Assembly: GCF_023920105.1 (NCBI RefSeq)
Contig: NZ_CP083693.1
Coordinates: 451,001 to 515,000, forward strand
DNA: 64,000 nucleotides
Origin: Bartonella taylorii
GTDB lineage: Bacteria > Pseudomonadota > Alphaproteobacteria > Rhizobiales > Rhizobiaceae
Reading direction: 5' to 3'
Shown here: piece after piece, positions 18,714 through 30,175 of the stretch
Layout of the letters: every line of letters starts with the position of its first letter
How positions within the stretch are numbered: position 1 is the stretch's first letter
Notes under the pieces: model-generated
The model's database searches: none
What the model was told of the DNA's origin: nothing
Seen by the model: the letters and a program-made list of their open reading frames with translations, nothing else
Translations under genes and position numbers: made by a program

Positions 18714-18943
18714 TCCGCCCCCTCCAATTAAAGTGTATTCCAATGAAGTAGCCTTTTTTAATAATGATTGCAACAATAAATTAGTTATTTTATGCGGATT
18801 ACATAAAAATCTGTCAATACGATTGGTATTAATATGAAAGCTAAGGAATATGCTTAATTTAAGGAAATAAGATATTATGTGTAGTGCAAATTTGATACGC
18901 TAGCGATATAAGACAAATTTTACAAACATTGGCTCAGCCGGCA

Positions 18944-19870
18944 TTAAGCGCTCTTCATAAAAGACGCTATATTTTGGCAAGCTTTTTCAATATAATTCTC
19001 AAAGCTTTCTCCAGTCACATAGCCCAGATGCGGTGTGCAAAGAACTCTATCTGATTGCAATAATTTGCTCTCATATACCGGCTCGCTGTCATAAACATCC
19101 AGTGCAAAGTAAGTTGAGTTTTCCAAACTTAGTATCTTTTCTATCGCCCCTTTTTCAACCAAAGCTGAACGTGCTGTGTTGACAAAAATAGCATGAGGTT
19201 TCATGCTCAATAGATCATCTAATTGAATGATTCCTCTGGTTTTATCGCTTAAACGTAAATGTACGGATATAATGTCAGGACGTGTAAAAAATTCATCTTT
19301 TGAATGCGTAAAATGATAACCTAAATTTTTTGCTTCTTGCGTTGAACGCTCGCTCCCATAAACCAAAATGGACATGCCAAAAGCTTGAGCATATTGAGCA
19401 ACCATTTTACCAATACGCCCAAACCCGAATATTCCAAGAGTAGCCCCTTTCATTTGGTTGCCAAATGTTGTTTGCCATCGTCCTTTTTTCATATCAGACA
19501 CAGATTCACAGAGTTTTCTACGCGCAGACATAATTAAGAGCCACGCAAATTCAGCAGCAGAAGTTGGATCTCCACCACCGTCTAATATTTCAATTCCTAA
19601 GTCTCTACAAGCTTCTATATCAATATGTGAACCTATAGGGCCTGTTTGGCAGATTAATTTTAAATTTGGCAGTTTCAGGAGAAGATTTCTATCAACTATA
19701 GTCCGCTCTCTGATTAAGATAAGAATATCTATCTCTTTGAGCTTATCTTCTAAATCACATTCTTTAGCTAAATTATTTATAACCAGCACCTCATGCGATT
19801 TCATTAATTTTGTAATAGACTGTAATGTTAGGGTGGCTTTTTGATAGTCATCTGGAATTAATATTTTCAA
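18944..19870 (-). CDS. D-isomer-specific 2-hydroxyacid dehydrogenase
   Basis: A 308-residue NAD(P)-dependent dehydrogenase of the SerA/PdxB/CtBP family, interconverting 2-keto acids and D-2-hydroxyacids. Seen are the Rossmann motif GFGRIG at 149-154 and the catalytic set Arg234 (NTARSALV), Glu263 (YDSEP) and His281 (TPHLGY). It lacks the C-terminal ACT domain of true phosphoglycerate dehydrogenases and is too short for serine biosynthesis SerA, so a specialised substrate is likely. It is the first gene of the minus-strand accessory cluster with the MFS and oxygenase genes. A second, broken member of the same enzyme family lies at 28866-29662 beside another small accessory operon. Confidence 0.88.
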   Translation of the reverse strand: MKILIPDDYQKATLTLQSITKLMKSHEVLVINNLAKECDLEDKLKEIDILILIRERTIVDRNLLLKLPNLKLICQTGPIGSHIDIEACRDLGIEILDGGGDPTSAAEFAWLLIMSARRKLCESVSDMKKGRWQTTFGNQMKGATLGIFGFGRIGKMVAQYAQAFGMSILVYGSERSTQEAKNLGYHFTHSKDEFFTRPDIISVHLRLSDKTRGIIQLDDLLSMKPHAIFVNTARSALVEKGAIEKILSLENSTYFALDVYDSEPVYESKLLQSDRVLCTPHLGYVTGESFENYIEKACQNIASFMKSA

Positions 19871-20915
19871 TTTAAACCTCCCGTTTCATTCATCAATATT
19901 TGAGCTCATTATTTCATTTCTAAAACAACCAAAAAGCAATCTCACTGCTGATATTTTGACATAACGCCAAGCCTCTTAACAAATTATACCCTTTGATTTC
20001 ATTGTTATTTCTAGCAATAAGAATAGCATTAATCAGTTAGTTTTTATAAACTTTAAAACATTGCGACAAAAAGAAAAAGTTTGATTCAGTAAATGGAGAA
20101 TTGCGCTTTTCTCATATTCTAGAGGACGGACCTGAAGTGCTACGCTGGACTGAAACCATGTCCCAGTTTTCTTATAATAGACTACCAAGAAAGCCATACT
20201 TACGAACCAGATTTTATTGTCGAAACAGAAAAAGCTACATATTTGTGCGAGATAAAGCGTGCTTCATATAAGCGTGATGTCTCTCTTTATTCGTTGAGAT
20301 ATAACTTATTTGTAGCATGAGGGGTAAATTTATTAAAATCATAATAAGAGGGAGATAGGAACTTTATAGGTGTATCATCATAGAATTAAGTAGTTTTGTT
20401 GAGAGCTATTTCTATTTCTGCCAAAAGGTTTTTGATATATTTAATTATTATTTCGTAATAGTGGATATACTTTATTTTTATGTGCAAGAAAGCTGATTGA
20501 TTGTGTAAAATAGTATTCATAAAATTACCTTATTTTTATCCTGTTAAGGACATTTTTTCTAGCGAGGGTTTTGCAATTGCAATGTTCTTTTTCTCATTTT
20601 AAATTTTGGTTAGAAAAAGCGTATACAGGTGTTATTTTAAATTTAAGATATGCATATTCCATTGTTGGTGTTACTGTTGTAAAAAATGATATTTTATTTG
20701 ATAAGTATAAGGTGTTACCAAGAAGATCGATGTATAGATAAAATTTAGATTGTTACAATATCTTGAAAAAGCGATGGGTAAATAATTGATCATTGTGCTG
20801 TGAAAGTAGTAAGATGGCCATGTATCAGAAATTCGTAACGACAAAAACTTTTCTTGATAGTGGTTTTATTTTCAAAACGCTTGCTCTTTTTATGCGAATC
20901 TTATTTTGATAAACT
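19871..20915. other. Degenerate spacer around a restriction-enzyme relic
   Basis: About 1 kb without an intact gene. Only the type III restriction fragment at 20095-20300 (separate entry) is recognisable. The rest is AT-rich sequence with no motif I can name, including the upstream region of the helicase gene at 20916. Confidence 0.5.
20095..20300 (+). pseudogene. Relic of a type III restriction enzyme (Res) C-terminus
   Basis: One frame reads FSHILEDGPEVLRWTETMSQFS. After a frameshift another reads SHTYEPDFIVETEKATYLC and EIKRASYKRDVSLYS. This resembles the end of type III Res subunits, where 'LEDDPEVLKW...' is followed by a PD-(D/E)xK-type nuclease core (here PDF...EIK). No upstream helicase or Mod gene is visible, so this is a short dead remnant. 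Confidence 0.65.
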
Positions 20916-22037
20916 ATGCAGTTTTCACCGGAACAGGATAATGCCTTGAAGGCTGTTGCCACGTGGTTGAGAGATGGGCGTTCTCCGCTTTTTCGTCTCT
21001 TTGGCTATGCGGGGACAGGGAAGACAACACTTGCTCGTCATTTCGCTGAAACAGTTGATGGTTCTGTCCAATTTGCTGCGTTTACGGGCAAAGCGGCACA
21101 AGTTTTGCGTTCTAAAGGTGCAAGTAATGCTTGTACTATTCATTCGTTGATTTATTGTCCGCGTGGAGAAGAAGAAGTTTCCGATGAGGTAACAGGGAAA
21201 AAGTCTATTGCACCGACATTTGCATTGAATCGGAAAAGTGCTGCTGCGCAAGCTAAACTTATCATTGTTGATGAGTGTTCGATGGTCGACGAGCAATTAG
21301 CGCGTGATTTAATGAGTTTTCGGACACCAATTCTTGTTCTTGGTGATCCAGGTCAGTTACCTCCTATATCAGGAGGAGGTTTTTTTTCCAATGGCACACC
21401 AGATTTTCTTCTTTCAGAAATTCATCGGCAAGCGCGTGATAATCCGATCGTTCGTCTTGCTATGGATGTGCGCCAAGGACGCGATATTGCTTATGGAGAT
21501 TATGGGGCAGCTCGCGTTGTTACACGTAAAGAGGTTGATCAACAATTGGTTTTAGAGGCTGATCAGGTATTGGTAGGGGTGAACCGAACGCGTCACCTTT
21601 ATAATAAACGTTTACGTGTGCTGAAGGGGTTTACAGCAGATTATCCACAAGCAGGTGATAAACTTGTATGTTTGCGTAATGATCCTGCTAAAGGTTTGTT
21701 GAATGGTTCTTTATGGAAAGTGATGACTTCACAGAAGGAAACGGTTAAACTGGGAATTAATCTTCTCGTTAAACCAGAAGAAAGTGAGCGTGGGGTGGCA
21801 AAGATTAAGCTTTTAAAAGCAGTATTTGATAACCCTGATAATGAGATCTCATGGCAATTAAAAAAAAGATATGACGATTTTGATTATGGGTATGCATTAA
21901 CTGTTCATAAAGCGCAAGGATCTCAATGGGACAATGTGGTTTTATTTGATGAAAGTTTTGCCTTTCGTGACATGTATGCGCGCTGGCTGTATACCGGAAT
22001 TACACGAGCTGCAGAGCGATTAACAATTGTTCGATAG
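20916..22037 (+). CDS. RecD-like ATP-dependent DNA helicase (AAA/UvrD-type)
   Basis: A 373-residue SF1 helicase of the short RecD2/exonuclease-V-alpha-like type found in many Rhizobiales. Walker A is GYAGTGKTTLA (residues 30-40) and Walker B is LIIVDECSMVDE (about 115-126). GDPGQLPPI follows (motif III). The C-terminal motifs V and VI appear as YALTVHKAQGSQWDNVVLFD and RWLYTGITRAAERLTIV. It lacks the long N-terminal region of RecD2 and is not next to recBC, so it is probably a stand-alone DNA repair helicase. The ATG at 20916 gives a protein whose first residues (MQFSPEQDNALKAV) match the Q-motif-like start of the family. Confidence 0.88.
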   Translation: MQFSPEQDNALKAVATWLRDGRSPLFRLFGYAGTGKTTLARHFAETVDGSVQFAAFTGKAAQVLRSKGASNACTIHSLIYCPRGEEEVSDEVTGKKSIAPTFALNRKSAAAQAKLIIVDECSMVDEQLARDLMSFRTPILVLGDPGQLPPISGGGFFSNGTPDFLLSEIHRQARDNPIVRLAMDVRQGRDIAYGDYGAARVVTRKEVDQQLVLEADQVLVGVNRTRHLYNKRLRVLKGFTADYPQAGDKLVCLRNDPAKGLLNGSLWKVMTSQKETVKLGINLLVKPEESERGVAKIKLLKAVFDNPDNEISWQLKKRYDDFDYGYALTVHKAQGSQWDNVVLFDESFAFRDMYARWLYTGITRAAERLTIVR

Positions 22038-22116
22038 AAAATTTATTCTTTGGAACTATGTTGGCGAATGTATTTTTTTCTGTCTTTAGAATTATACACG
22101 GAAAATAGGAGTGTGC

Positions 22117-22851
22117 ATGGCAATAAAGCTTTCGGTTAATCTTAATGCTATTGCTGTTTTACGCAATCGGCGTAATCTTCCGTGGCCAAATATCAAAGAT
22201 ATGGGGTGTATAGCGCTTACAGCTGGTGCTGCTGGTTTGACGGTTCATCCGCGGCCTGATGAAAGGCATATTCGTTTTGCTGATTTGTCAGATATACATT
22301 ATTTAATAAACAGCAGGTTTCCTGCTGCTGAATTTAATATTGAAGGTTATCCAAGCGATAGGTTTTTGGATATAGCAGAAAAATATGCTGATCAGATTAC
22401 TCTTGTTCCTGATGACCCAGCTCAGTCAACTTCTGATCATGGTTGGAATTTTTCTCAACACGCAGAATTTTTAGCACCTATTATTCAGCATTTGAAAGAA
22501 AAAAAAATTCGTGTGTCATTATTTGCTGATCCTACTGTAGATGGTCTTGATATTGCTAAATCGATTGGTGCTGATCGTGTAGAATTTTATACGGGACCTT
22601 ATGGTAGTGTGTTTAATGATAAGGAAAAGCAAGATCAAGAGCTCAATAAACTTGTTTTAGCAGCAAGAAGAGCTAAAGAGCTGCGCTTAGGTGTTAATGC
22701 AGGACATGATCTAACAATTATGAATCTTCCTGCTCTTGTTAACTGTATTCCTTGGCTTGATGAAGTGTCTATTGGTCATGGACTTATTGCTGATGCGTTA
22801 GAGTATGGAATGCATGATACTGTTCAGCGTTTCATTCGGTTATTAGTGTGA
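22117..22851 (+). CDS. pdxJ: Pyridoxine 5'-phosphate synthase
   Basis: A 244-residue TIM-barrel enzyme that condenses 1-deoxyxylulose-5-phosphate with 3-amino-2-oxopropyl phosphate to give pyridoxine phosphate (DXP-dependent vitamin B6 pathway). Conserved elements are [17 protein letters not shown] at the N-terminus, [14 protein letters not shown], the FNIEGYPS segment, [26 protein letters not shown], and the C-terminal [14 protein letters not shown]. The ATG at 22117 is chosen over the GTG at 22111 because AGGAG (22107-22111) lies five bases upstream and the protein then begins MAIKLSVN as in other family members. Confidence 0.95.
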   Translation: MAIKLSVNLNAIAVLRNRRNLPWPNIKDMGCIALTAGAAGLTVHPRPDERHIRFADLSDIHYLINSRFPAAEFNIEGYPSDRFLDIAEKYADQITLVPDDPAQSTSDHGWNFSQHAEFLAPIIQHLKEKKIRVSLFADPTVDGLDIAKSIGADRVEFYTGPYGSVFNDKEKQDQELNKLVLAARRAKELRLGVNAGHDLTIMNLPALVNCIPWLDEVSIGHGLIADALEYGMHDTVQRFIRLLV

Positions 22852-24737
<1,886 letters not shown>

Positions 24738-24782
24738 AATTCATATGAAATATTATGTAAACAGCTTTTATGTTGTATGTAT

Positions 24783-24812
24783 AAAAAGGGTAACTTTGGT
24801 TACCCTTTTTGA
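24783..24812. terminator. Bidirectional intrinsic terminator between ilvC and cycA
   Basis: AAAAAGGGTAACTTTGGTTACCCTTTTT forms a strong GGGTAAC/GTTACCC stem with A- and T-runs on both sides. It lies between convergent genes ilvC (ends 24737) and the permease (ends 24834). Confidence 0.9.
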
Positions 24813-24833
24813 TATGCTTTTCATGTATAGATT

Positions 24834-26234
24834 TTATTTTTTATCTTGAGTAGCTTTTTTTCTTATAAACAGGAAATACGTTACACCTAATCCAATAAAC
24901 CATACTATACCATATTTTAAAGCTGTTAGGGTATCAGATTCTAATGTTAACAAATAGAGCATGAAAGCAAAAAAAACTAAAATAACCCAGCACGCGATAA
25001 CACCTCCTGGCATTTTATAGATGGATTCAGCATGTAACTGAGGGCGATTGCGACGATACACAATATAGCTAACGAGAATTACAGACCATACGAATAAAAA
25101 TGCAATAGCTGAGATACTAGTCACAATTGTAAAAGCACTTATGATGCTTGGGGATAGCGATGTAATTGTGTACCCTAATAAAATACACAAGCAAGAAAAG
25201 AATAGGGCGTTCGCTGGGACATGGTATTTGGAAAGTTTGCCCAAAACACGCGGCGCTCCTTTTTGCGTTGCAAGCCCATATATCATGCGGCTGGTAGAAA
25301 AAATACCACTATTTGCGGAAGAGGCAGCTGATGTGAGAACAACAAAATTCACCAAACCAGCAGCTATCGGAATTCCAGCAAGCCAAAACATCTCGACGAA
25401 GGGACTTCTATCTGGAATAACTTGATCCCAAGGTGTGACAGACATAATCACAACGAGAGAAAAGATATAAAAAAGTACAATACGAATTGGAATTGCATTA
25501 ATTGCTTTTGGTAAAACTTTTTTAGGGTTTTTAACTTCAGCTGCAGTTGTTCCGGCAATTTCTATACCAACAAAAGAAAAAATGGCAATTTGAAATCCAG
25601 CAAAAAAACCTGTAATTCCCCGAGGAAATATATTTCCATCGTTCCATACGTGACTGAGAGAGGCAACAGTTCCATTGGGAGAGGTAAAGCCAATAGAGAT
25701 CATGTAAAACCCAACAACAATTAATGCCAAAATTGCTATAACTTTGATAAGGCCAAACCAGAATTCAAGTTCACCGAACATTTTTACGGCAAAGAGATTA
25801 AAGACTAAAAAGAAAATAATACAAGAAAAAACGACAACCCATGGATTGAGTTCAGGCCACCAAAAGTGCATATAAGTGATGATGGCAATAATATCCGCGG
25901 CACCAGTTACAACCCAACTCAACCAATAACTCCAGCCAACAAAAAAAGCAATTCCTGGCCCTAGCATATCGGTCGAAAAATCAACGAGAGACCGGTATTG
26001 TGAATTAGAAAGTAATAATTCTCCCATAGCGCGCATTACGAAGTATAAGGCACATCCAATAATAGCATAAACGAGTACGATGGAAGGGCCTGCTACGCTA
26101 ATTGTTTTTCCTGACCCCATGAAGAGACCTGTCCCAATAGCTCCACCGAGGGCTATAAGTTGTACATGACGATTATCTAATCCACGTTGTAGTTTTTTCT
26201 GAGTATGGTCTTCTAAATTTTGTTCATAGTTCAT
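24834..26234 (-). CDS. cycA: Amino-acid permease, APC family, CycA-like (D-Ser/D-Ala/Gly type)
   Basis: A 466-residue, about 12-helix proton-coupled permease. The N-terminal signature LQRGLDNRHVQLIALGGAIG with TGLFMGSGKTISVAGPSI is the APC/AAT substrate-binding core, and FSFVGIEIAGTTAAEVKNP is the conserved helix-6 region. The overall sequence is closest to CycA, which imports D-serine, D-alanine, glycine and D-cycloserine, but GABA- and aromatic-type permeases of the same family look similar, so the substrate is only probable. It is a single-gene unit that ends at a terminator shared with ilvC. D-amino-acid or glycine scavenging would fit a host-restricted bacterium. Confidence 0.85.
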   Translation of the reverse strand: MNYEQNLEDHTQKKLQRGLDNRHVQLIALGGAIGTGLFMGSGKTISVAGPSIVLVYAIIGCALYFVMRAMGELLLSNSQYRSLVDFSTDMLGPGIAFFVGWSYWLSWVVTGAADIIAIITYMHFWWPELNPWVVVFSCIIFFLVFNLFAVKMFGELEFWFGLIKVIAILALIVVGFYMISIGFTSPNGTVASLSHVWNDGNIFPRGITGFFAGFQIAIFSFVGIEIAGTTAAEVKNPKKVLPKAINAIPIRIVLFYIFSLVVIMSVTPWDQVIPDRSPFVEMFWLAGIPIAAGLVNFVVLTSAASSANSGIFSTSRMIYGLATQKGAPRVLGKLSKYHVPANALFFSCLCILLGYTITSLSPSIISAFTIVTSISAIAFLFVWSVILVSYIVYRRNRPQLHAESIYKMPGGVIACWVILVFFAFMLYLLTLESDTLTALKYGIVWFIGLGVTYFLFIRKKATQDKK

Positions 26235-27638
26235 TTTCTGAAGGTTCCCTTTAATTATTTAAGATTCAAAATTACACTGAAACAAGTAATCTCCTGTATC
26301 GAAGCATGATATAAATGAGGAGTAAAGGGGAAAAACATTTTTTATGATTTCATGTGGATAAACAAAAGAATATGGAACTGATAAGGATATCTATTTCATT
26401 CCACAACAACGCAACAGATATTTGAGTACAAAGCTGTAAGCTGTCTTAAACAGTTATAAGGAACCTCATGGGTTACGGAAAATCCTACCTGTCTATACGT
26501 ACTATAGTTGTTTTCGATGTCATAATGGAGAGAGACTTTGATATCCGGTCAAATGTTGACTAAAGGCACTTTTTGTTTAGCAATCTTGGCTAATCTCGTA
26601 GTGAAGAGAGTGTTGGTAGGCCAAGTACTAGCTATTTGTGGCACAACAGTGTGTTCTGTTGCGTTAGAGTTAGGATTGAAACCAAGAACTTCAGGTTGCA
26701 AACGGAAATTCTAGAATTTTTCCTTCTTGTTATCAAAAAGATTTTGCTCAATATTGACTTTCTTTTGGTTTGATTTTGCTTATAGGTACGCAGCGTATAT
26801 TTATCTGGTGAAGCATATCTTGTGATATTCCATTACGCGTTTGAAAGAGTCCTCTTTTGCATTTTCAGACATTTGAATACATGAAAGACCATGCATATGT
26901 GAAGAAACGTACGTCTTTGCTTTAACATTATTTTCTTCACATCTTGTGACATAGATTGCTGTGGAGCTTATTAGTGTGAGTGAGGAGTCGATCAGTTTTT
27001 TGCACACTTATTGCAGTGCCATTACTTCATTGGACGTTGAAGTGAATCTATGCATTCTTTGTTGTGTTGTAGATTGCTATGTTTTTAGGTTTCCTATACG
27101 CAATGTTTGGTAATACTCTTCTTCTTAAAAAAAACATCAGTATGGATTTCTGAATTATTAAGATTAACTGTGCCAATTGATAAATCTATCATATCTTCAA
27201 CGTTACTAGCAGTGAAATTTTTAGTAAGAATTCCAGTATCATTTTCAAAGAAGAGGGGGTATTTGTCAAATTAATCCCATTGCTTTGATGTTGTTTTGGA
27301 TTGCTTGAATTATTTGAATCAGTATGAGAGATAGCTATGAGCTGAAAACCCTGCTATGAGCGTGGCAGTGTCTATAATCTGTAATTTGTAGCGCTTCTTG
27401 ATGATGGTGGGGTAAATGGTATCGCTAAAAATATTACCAAACGGACTTATGTTTAATTTTAATTTATTGAAATTCGAAAAATACGTTAGGTTAACTCATA
27501 GTTTAATTATACAGAAAAAACGAGGAAGAATTAGTTGTAGTATGAGCTTTGGTAGAGTCCAGAATACCGATATTAATAGCGATAGGCAAATAAAACCATA
27601 GGAAGATTTGTTTGTCAACTTATCAATAAGATAAAAAG
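26235..27638. other. 1.4 kb of decayed, possibly formerly coding DNA
   Basis: No intact gene is visible. On the minus strand, 26465-26712 reads for about 80 codons with a single stop (for example NFRLQPEVLGFNPNSNATEH, later HYDIENNYSTYRQVGFSVTH). Upstream of it, 26801-27007 is a 68-codon frame (MCKKLIDSSLTLISSTAIYV). Together they look like pieces of one or two dead genes whose family I could not identify. Confidence 0.35.
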
Positions 27639-28271
27639 TTATCCAAAAAAAATGAAAAAAGCAAACAGAGATAAAACTGTTCCTGTCGCTATATTAATAT
27701 ATCCTTTTACGCGTTGCTTTTTTAAAGCGGAGCTCGCAAATGATATAAAAATGGTCATTAAAGTAAACCACGTAAATATGTTGAAGGAATGTATTGCTAC
27801 AAGTTCAAAGCCTTTTTTTATACCACCGCCAGAAGCCAAAAATTTTGGAAAGGCTGCTATATAAAATATTGATACTTTGGGGTTTAGTATTTGTGTCAGA
27901 AAACCGTCCATATAGCTGGTGAAAAACTTTGTTTTACCTACAGAATGCTTTTCATTCTTTGATATTTTTTCTTTTGAATTTAAGCTGTTTATTCCAAATT
28001 TAATCGATTTAACTCCCATATATAATAAATAGCCACCACCCATGAGTTTTACTAAAAAAAACAGTGTCTTGTTGTTGAGAATGAGCGCTGATACACCTAA
28101 TATGGAAAATGCTCCATGCACATATGTTGCTGTACATAGCCCTAAAACGTTCGCAAATGCGTTCTTTTTTCCCAGTCTCGTTGCATTATCGATGATAAGG
28201 GCCATATTCGGCCCAGGTGAGATGACTAAAAAAAATGAAACGATAAAAAAGGTGAGTATTTGGTGATTCAT
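27639..28271 (-). CDS. LysE/RhtB-family amino-acid exporter
   Basis: A 210-residue inner-membrane protein with about six hydrophobic segments. The N-terminal SFFLVISPGPNMALIIDNAT contains the SPGPN signature of the LysE/RhtB superfamily, which exports amino acids and relatives. LTQILNPKVSIFYIAAFPKF is the second family hallmark. Its start overlaps the stop of the FAH-family gene by four bases (ATGA), so the two are coupled. The operon, with a ruined 2-hydroxyacid dehydrogenase in front, suggests export or detoxification of an unusual keto/hydroxy/amino acid, an inference from context only. Confidence 0.88.
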   Translation of the reverse strand: MNHQILTFFIVSFFLVISPGPNMALIIDNATRLGKKNAFANVLGLCTATYVHGAFSILGVSALILNNKTLFFLVKLMGGGYLLYMGVKSIKFGINSLNSKEKISKNEKHSVGKTKFFTSYMDGFLTQILNPKVSIFYIAAFPKFLASGGGIKKGFELVAIHSFNIFTWFTLMTIFISFASSALKKQRVKGYINIATGTVLSLFAFFIFFG

Positions 28272-28876
28272 TTTACTTCTAATTCTGAAACTAATTTATC
28301 TTCGAGATATAATTCTATTTTATCAAACTTAGAAAGTTTCCCTACTCCCTGTGGAGTGCCTGTATATATGATATCATCACGTCTTAGCTGAATGTAGCTA
28401 CTTAAGAATGATATTATTTTCTCAAAGCTAAAGATCATATTTTTCGTATTACCAAGTTGCCTCGTTTTGCCATTCAACTTCATTGTAAAGCTTATTGGGT
28501 TGTTTATTTTTTCCTTGTTTATGAAGTCAGAGACGTATGCCGCTCCTTTAAATCCTTTAGATAAAAGCCAGGGCAGCTTTTTTTCTTTCAGTTTTGTTTG
28601 CAAATCCCTCGCTGTGAGATCAAGACCTATTGCTACGGCATCGTAGCATTCTTCAGCTTCTTCCTCCTTGATCATGAAAGTGTCCTTTGAGATTTTGAGC
28701 ACAATTTCAGTTTCAAAATGGATTTCTTTGGAAAAACTAGGGAGATAAATTTCATTTCCTAAAACGAGTGAACTGTTCGGTTTGCTAAAGATAACGGGTT
28801 CATCTTCAATAACATTGCCTAGTTCATGAGCATGTTCAACATAATTACGTCCGACGCAGTAAATGTCATTTATCAT
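28268..28876 (-). CDS. Fumarylacetoacetate hydrolase (FAH) family enzyme
   Basis: A 202-residue single-domain FAH-fold protein. Members hydrolyse C-C bonds in beta-diketo acids, decarboxylate oxaloacetate, or hydrate and isomerise 2-oxo acids, using Mg2+ held by three acidic residues. Visible are IYCVGRNYVEHAHELGN, PVIFSKPNSSLV, the metal-site glutamates in FETEIVLKIS, an aspartate in AIGLDLTARDLQ, and the C-terminal IYTGTPQGVGKL. The length is that of compact YcgM-like members. It overlaps the end of the 2-hydroxyacid dehydrogenase pseudogene by 11 bases and the LysE gene by 4, so all three once formed one operon. Confidence 0.88.
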   Translation of the reverse strand: MINDIYCVGRNYVEHAHELGNVIEDEPVIFSKPNSSLVLGNEIYLPSFSKEIHFETEIVLKISKDTFMIKEEEAEECYDAVAIGLDLTARDLQTKLKEKKLPWLLSKGFKGAAYVSDFINKEKINNPISFTMKLNGKTRQLGNTKNMIFSFEKIISFLSSYIQLRRDDIIYTGTPQGVGKLSKFDKIELYLEDKLVSELEVK

Positions 28877-29662
28877 AGGAAACCACCAAATTTCTCATTT
28901 TCTTTTTGTATAGGCAGGATATCACTGTGGAAACTACATCTTTTCTCATATCGATATGTGAGCTTTCTGAAAAATATGCGTTGTGTGGGGTGATTCTTAA
29001 CCTTGACGACAGCCACTTAGCATTGTCTCTCCAAGCTTTAATAAGAGGATGGCTACTTGGTGGCTCCATAGGGAAAACATCAAGGAGCGCATGGAACTCA
29101 GAATTCTCCCTTAGATGCTTTTCTAAACAATCAAAATCACTCAGAATCTTACCTCTTGCTGTGTTCACTAAAATAGCGTTTTTCTTCATCTTTTTGAGAA
29201 ATTCTGGATTAATCATTCCCATTGTTTCTTTTGTAAGCGGGTAGTGTAGTGATGCTATATCAGATTATTCTAGAAGGTAATCAATATCTTCGAGAAGTTT
29301 GAAGTTGAGTGATTTAGTAAGGCCTTCATCAACATATGGATCTAAGATTGTTTTCTTACCATGTTTCATGGTGCTTTTTTGCTAAATCATTATGTCTGGA
29401 GACTTGCCTGCAATCCTCCAAAATCATGGTTAAGGTAGTGTCAGCTACTTCAAGAAAGGTTGCTAGCGAATTCAAAGCCGTGTTTTCTAAGCGTGTCATA
29501 ATCTACTTGGTCATAACCGATACCAAAGCGTACTGCTATTTTACACTTACGTAATTTCTTGGCTGTTTTCTCTGTTATTTTTGCATATAGCATCACGGTG
29601 TTGTAAACTAGCACTTTTATTTTCCTCTGTGGAATTTGCAAATAAATGAGACTGTTTTTCAT
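28866..29662 (-). pseudogene. Broken 2-hydroxyacid dehydrogenase (CtBP-like) with Rossmann motif deleted
   Basis: Three pieces of one dehydrogenase can be read in order. The N-terminal substrate-domain segment contains KITEKTAKKLRKCKIAVRFG and IGYDQVDYDTLRKHGFEF. A middle part in another frame reads VADTTLTMILEDCRQVSRHN and LAKKHHETW before a stop. The C-terminal part runs DPYVDEGLTKSLNFKLLEDI, then a stop, then SDIASLHYPLTKETMGMIN and the intact-looking 118-residue end with NTARGK, and PHNAYFSE at the histidine site. The glycine-rich NAD-binding segment expected between HETW and DPYVD is missing. With a deletion, a frameshift and an in-frame stop, the gene is dead, while its two downstream operon partners are intact. 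Confidence 0.85.
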
Positions 29663-29664
29663 TT

Positions 29665-30175
29665 TTATGTCTCGAAATCGAAGTATTTGCATAGAAATAA
29701 CATGGAAAGCATTGATTTTTATCCAATGCATAATGATTAGTTAAAGCATTACTCATCAAAACAGAAAAGCCTTCTATTACCCCTATACCTGTAATTTGTA
29801 TTACCCTATTTTCTACTGCTTGCCCCATGGGGAAAATACGTGGTATCTGATAAACTCCATCATCGAAGATACGGTTATAATAAAGCCATTCTCGTGTAAA
29901 AGGACTATACGAACTTTGCGTTAGGCATGATTCTTCAAATTCAAAAAACTTTCCTCTTATTAGTTCTTGCTTAACATTATAACTCTAACTTATCTTTTTT
30001 ACGTCTGAATTGACAAAATTATCTACGGCACTTGCGTGTGTTTTTCGATCAGCATGTGGATAGGTATCGTTAAAATGTTTTACTTCGCTATTATAAAAAG
30101 CAATTATATTTTTTGCTAAAACTTTACGGCTAGAATTATATGCTCAGGCATCAAGATTGGTTACGATAGCACAGA
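29665..30175 (-). pseudogene. C-terminal relic of a type ISP restriction-modification enzyme
   Basis: In pieces interrupted by stops the minus strand reads TNLDA*AYNSSRKVLAKNII, AFYNSEVKHFNDTYPHADRK, VKQELIRGKFFEFEES, SPFTREWLYYNRIFDDGVYQ, IPRIFPMGQAVENRVIQITG and ALDKNQCFPCYFYA. These match in order the region after the methyltransferase domain of large single-chain type ISP R-M proteins (consensus TNRDAWxYNFS, YNxEV, RPFxxxWLYFDR, YQLPxIFP, NRVIxxxGxG, DxQCFPLYxYE). The tryptophan of DAW has become TGA. A matching helicase-domain fragment lies 17.6 kb away at 47785-47945, in the order expected for one split gene. Confidence 0.75.

Noticed and set aside
29547..29828. 93-codon minus-strand frame as an independent gene
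   Set aside because: Its first half is part of the type ISP restriction relic and its second half runs out of frame over the dehydrogenase pseudogene.
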